From positions 20,679-84,678 of the forward strand of contig JAZQWV010000033.1 of assembly GCA_045632525.1 (NCBI GenBank): a stretch of 64,000 bases of DNA. The letters run 5' to 3'. The position numbers and the translations under genes were made by a program. Under the pieces are notes generated by a model that worked only from the letters and a program-made list of their open reading frames with translations, was not told where the DNA came from and did no database searches. How positions within the stretch are numbered: position 1 is the stretch's first letter; each line of letters starts with the position of its first letter. Shown here in pieces: positions 62,687 to 64,000 of this stretch. The stretch comes from Fimenecus sp045632525. Its GTDB lineage: Bacteria > Bacillota > Clostridia > Oscillospirales > Acutalibacteraceae.

Positions 62687-62714
62687 ATTATACTACAAAT
62701 AATTAAAAATGCAA
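62687..62714 (-). promoter_or_regulatory. Promoter of the leader/methyltransferase unit
   Basis: On the minus strand TTGCAT (62709-62714), a 16-base spacer and TATAAT (62687-62692). Confidence 0.75.
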
Positions 62715-62723
62715 GTCTTATAA

Positions 62724-63170
62724 TTAAAATACCTTTTTCAAGTTTTTTTGAAGTTTATTTTCAATATAGCCTTGTGATTTATAAAATTTATGAGCATTTT
62801 CTCGTTCTACACCTGAACAAAGGCGAATTCCAACTGCACCGTTTTCCCTTGCCCATATTTCACCTTGTTTTAACAATGCAGAACCAACACCCATTCGTTT
62901 ATAATCATTATCAACTGCAAGGCCCAAACAATTCTTATATGTATCTGTATAAATCACATCATAACTTGTTAAATGAATATAACCTACAACCTTATTAGCA
63001 ATATCTGCAACAAAAATTACTTGTGTTTTATCGTTTAATACTGATTTAAGATTGTTTCTTTGCTTATCTAAATCGTAATCATATCCAAGGCTTGTTTTAT
63101 TGATATAATAAATATCTTCTGCATCAGAAGTTTTTGCTTTTCTAATAATATACTTGCTATTTTCTTTCAT
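62724..63170 (-). CDS. GNAT family N-acetyltransferase
   Basis: A 148-residue GNAT enzyme that transfers an acetyl group from acetyl-CoA. The acetyl-CoA loop is LAVDNDYKRMGVGSALLKQG (R-x-x-G-x-G/A pattern) near residue 88, and motif B is GIRLCSGVERENAHKFYKSQGYI. The substrate is unknown. It has a consensus promoter at 63188-63216 and no terminator of its own before the next promoter. Confidence 0.88.
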   Translation of the reverse strand: MKENSKYIIRKAKTSDAEDIYYINKTSLGYDYDLDKQRNNLKSVLNDKTQVIFVADIANKVVGYIHLTSYDVIYTDTYKNCLGLAVDNDYKRMGVGSALLKQGEIWARENGAVGIRLCSGVERENAHKFYKSQGYIENKLQKNLKKVF

Positions 63171-63187
63171 AATATCACCTTAATATT

Positions 63188-63216
63188 ATTATATCAAGAT
63201 ATTCACAATAAATCAA
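63188..63216 (-). promoter_or_regulatory. Promoter of the GNAT gene
   Basis: On the minus strand TTGATT (63211-63216), a 17-base spacer and TATAAT (63188-63193). Confidence 0.75.
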
Positions 63217-63221
63217 CGACC

Positions 63222-63351
63222 CATTCGGTCAGAAACATTGTCGCCTTGCTTCCCTTGGAGCGGTCGCAAAGCTCTGTGTTTCTTCCCGTTTATAAATTTG
63301 ACTATTCGTTCACTGAACGGTCAAATTTATAAACCAGTTAACAGCCGAATG
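63222..63351. repeat. Nested inverted-repeat element between the rRNA operon and the GNAT gene
   Basis: Outer arms CATTCGG (63222-63228) and CCGAATG (63345-63351). Right part: GTTTATAAATTTGAC (63288-63302) pairs perfectly with GTCAAATTTATAAAC (63320-63334) around a small CGTTCA/TGAACG hairpin. Left part: GAAACA/TGTTTC and TTGC/GCAA can form a second arm. The layout resembles a folded RNA or a non-autonomous mobile repeat. There is no coding potential. Confidence 0.65.
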
Positions 63352-63405
63352 CGTCTGTTGTTACACAAGGTCATTGGTTAAAATCTAATTGAAAAAAGCA
63401 AAACA

Positions 63406-63431
63406 AAAAGCACTTCCGAAGAAGTGCTTTT
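63406..63431 (-). terminator. rRNA operon terminator
   Basis: An 11 bp stem AAAAGCACTTC / GAAGTGCTTTT with a TTCG tetraloop on the minus strand, followed by TGTTTTGCTTTTTTC. It lies five bases after tRNA-Asn. Confidence 0.92.
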
Positions 63432-63435
63432 GTTT

Positions 63436-63511
63436 TGGCTCCCCCAGTTGGACTCGAACCAACGACCCTGCGGTTAACAGCCGCATGCTCTACCGACTGA
63501 GCTATAGAGGA
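63436..63511 (-). tRNA. tRNA-Asn (anticodon GTT)
   Basis: Acceptor TCCTCTA pairs with TGGGGGA, the anticodon stem GCGGC.../...CCGC region encloses CTGTTAA (anticodon GTT), and the T loop is TTCGAGT. CCA is encoded. It is the last gene of the rRNA operon, eight bases after 5S. Confidence 0.95.
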
Positions 63512-63519
63512 ATATTTAT

Positions 63520-63634
<115 letters not shown>

Positions 63635-63691
63635 TTTGAATTGACCTTTTGAGCCAATTGTTTGTATATTTAAATAACCTTATTAGTCCTT

Positions 63692-63767
63692 TGGTGACCC
63701 GTACGAGATTCGAACTCGTGTTGCCGGCGTGAGAGGCCGGAGTCTTAGGCCACTTGACCAACGGGCC
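63692..63767 (-). tRNA. tRNA-Glu (anticodon CTC)
   Basis: Acceptor GGCCCGT pairs with ACGGGTC, the anticodon stem CCGGC/GCCGG holds loop CTCTCAC (anticodon CTC), and the T loop is TTCGAAT. CCA is encoded. It lies between the 23S and 5S genes of the rRNA operon. Confidence 0.95.
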
Positions 63768-63778
63768 ATTAATCTCGA

Positions 63779-63854
63779 TGGTACACCTTCAGGGACTCGA
63801 ACCCTGGACACCCTGATTAAGAGTCAGGTGCTCTACCAGCTGAGCTAAAGGTGC
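63779..63854 (-). tRNA. tRNA-Lys (anticodon CTT)
   Basis: Acceptor GCACCTT pairs with AAGGTGT, the anticodon stem CCTGA/TCAGG holds loop CTCTTAA (anticodon CTT), and the T loop is TTCGAGT. CCA is encoded. It is the first tRNA after 23S, 67 bases from its 3' end. Confidence 0.95.
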
Positions 63855-63921
63855 GTATACACCCTGAAAACTGAACAAAGGAGTGAAGTTGAGAAATTGT
63901 ACATAGAAACCAAGTTTTAAT

Positions 63922-64000
63922 GGTCAAGCCCTCGACCTATTAGTACTGGCAAGCTAAACACGTCACCGTGCGTACACCTCCAGCCTATCAACCATGTAGT
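63922..64000 (-). rRNA. rrl: 23S ribosomal RNA, 3' end (partial)
   Basis: The last about 79 bases of 23S rRNA on the minus strand, recognised by ACTAATAGGTCGAGGGCTTG and upstream GTGTACGC. The remainder lies beyond the window. Confidence 0.95.

Overview
The window looks like a piece of a low-GC, Gram-positive anaerobe of class Clostridia, most likely a gut member of the Oscillospirales/Ruminococcaceae. The grounds are the PolC-type replicative polymerase, the short HisG with HisZ, the YlxR/YlxQ translation cluster, the DUF4364 gene, secreted BspA-type leucine-rich and cell-wall-binding repeat proteins, strong AGGAGG ribosome binding sites and AT-rich gaps. The species assignment is inference; no marker gene was compared with a database.

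Layout. 1-7.6 kb (+): translation/RNA cluster rimP-nusA-rnpM-ylxQ-infB-rbfA-nrnA-truB-ribF, followed by an iron alcohol dehydrogenase. 9-12.3 kb (-): a secreted repeat protein and an alpha/beta hydrolase whose nucleophile serine is replaced. 12.4 kb: tRNA-Ala(GGC). 12.5-26.2 kb (-): one long run from a surface polysaccharide cluster (two-domain glycosyltransferase, polymerase, Stealth phosphotransferase, flippase, UDP-galactopyranose mutase, glycosyltransferase) into HAD phosphatase, DUF4364, ComF, a membrane protein and valS. 26.4-31.4 kb: yebC, uxaC, an XRE regulator and an M20 peptidase. 31.6-37.7 kb (-): histidine operon hisZGDCBAIE without hisH or hisF. 37.8-47.9 kb (-): the conserved pyrH-frr-uppS-cdsA-dxr-rseP-ispG-polC run. 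48-55.4 kb: NahK-like sugar kinase, zinc-ribbon protein, an XRE-fused serine dehydratase, YhcH-like protein, helical-bundle protein, SulP transporter, esterase. 55.5-59 kb (-): a BspA-like protein of 1148 residues, then a repeat-rich gap. 59.3-63.2 kb (-): XRE/PAP2 pair, APH-like kinase, SAM methyltransferase and GNAT acetyltransferase, the last three each with its own consensus promoter. 63.4-64 kb (-): end of an rRNA operon (23S - tRNA-Lys - tRNA-Glu - 5S - tRNA-Asn).

How it fits together. The left end and the polC run are the two halves of a cluster that is usually contiguous in Firmicutes; here they are separated and on opposite strands. The polysaccharide genes form a Wzx/Wzy-type pathway with galactofuranose supply. 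The two repeat proteins share cysteine-bearing cell-wall-binding modules.

The most interesting signal is upstream of the methyltransferase near 62.5 kb. A strong promoter drives an 11-codon leader ORF (MFFISIRRRRR). It is followed by alternative RNA pairings and a strong intrinsic terminator, all before the methyltransferase ribosome binding site. This looks like ribosome-mediated attenuation of the kind that controls antibiotic-resistance genes. Other notable points are a PolC without its proofreading exonuclease domain, a palindromic element present twice just downstream of genes, and several unexplained dyads.
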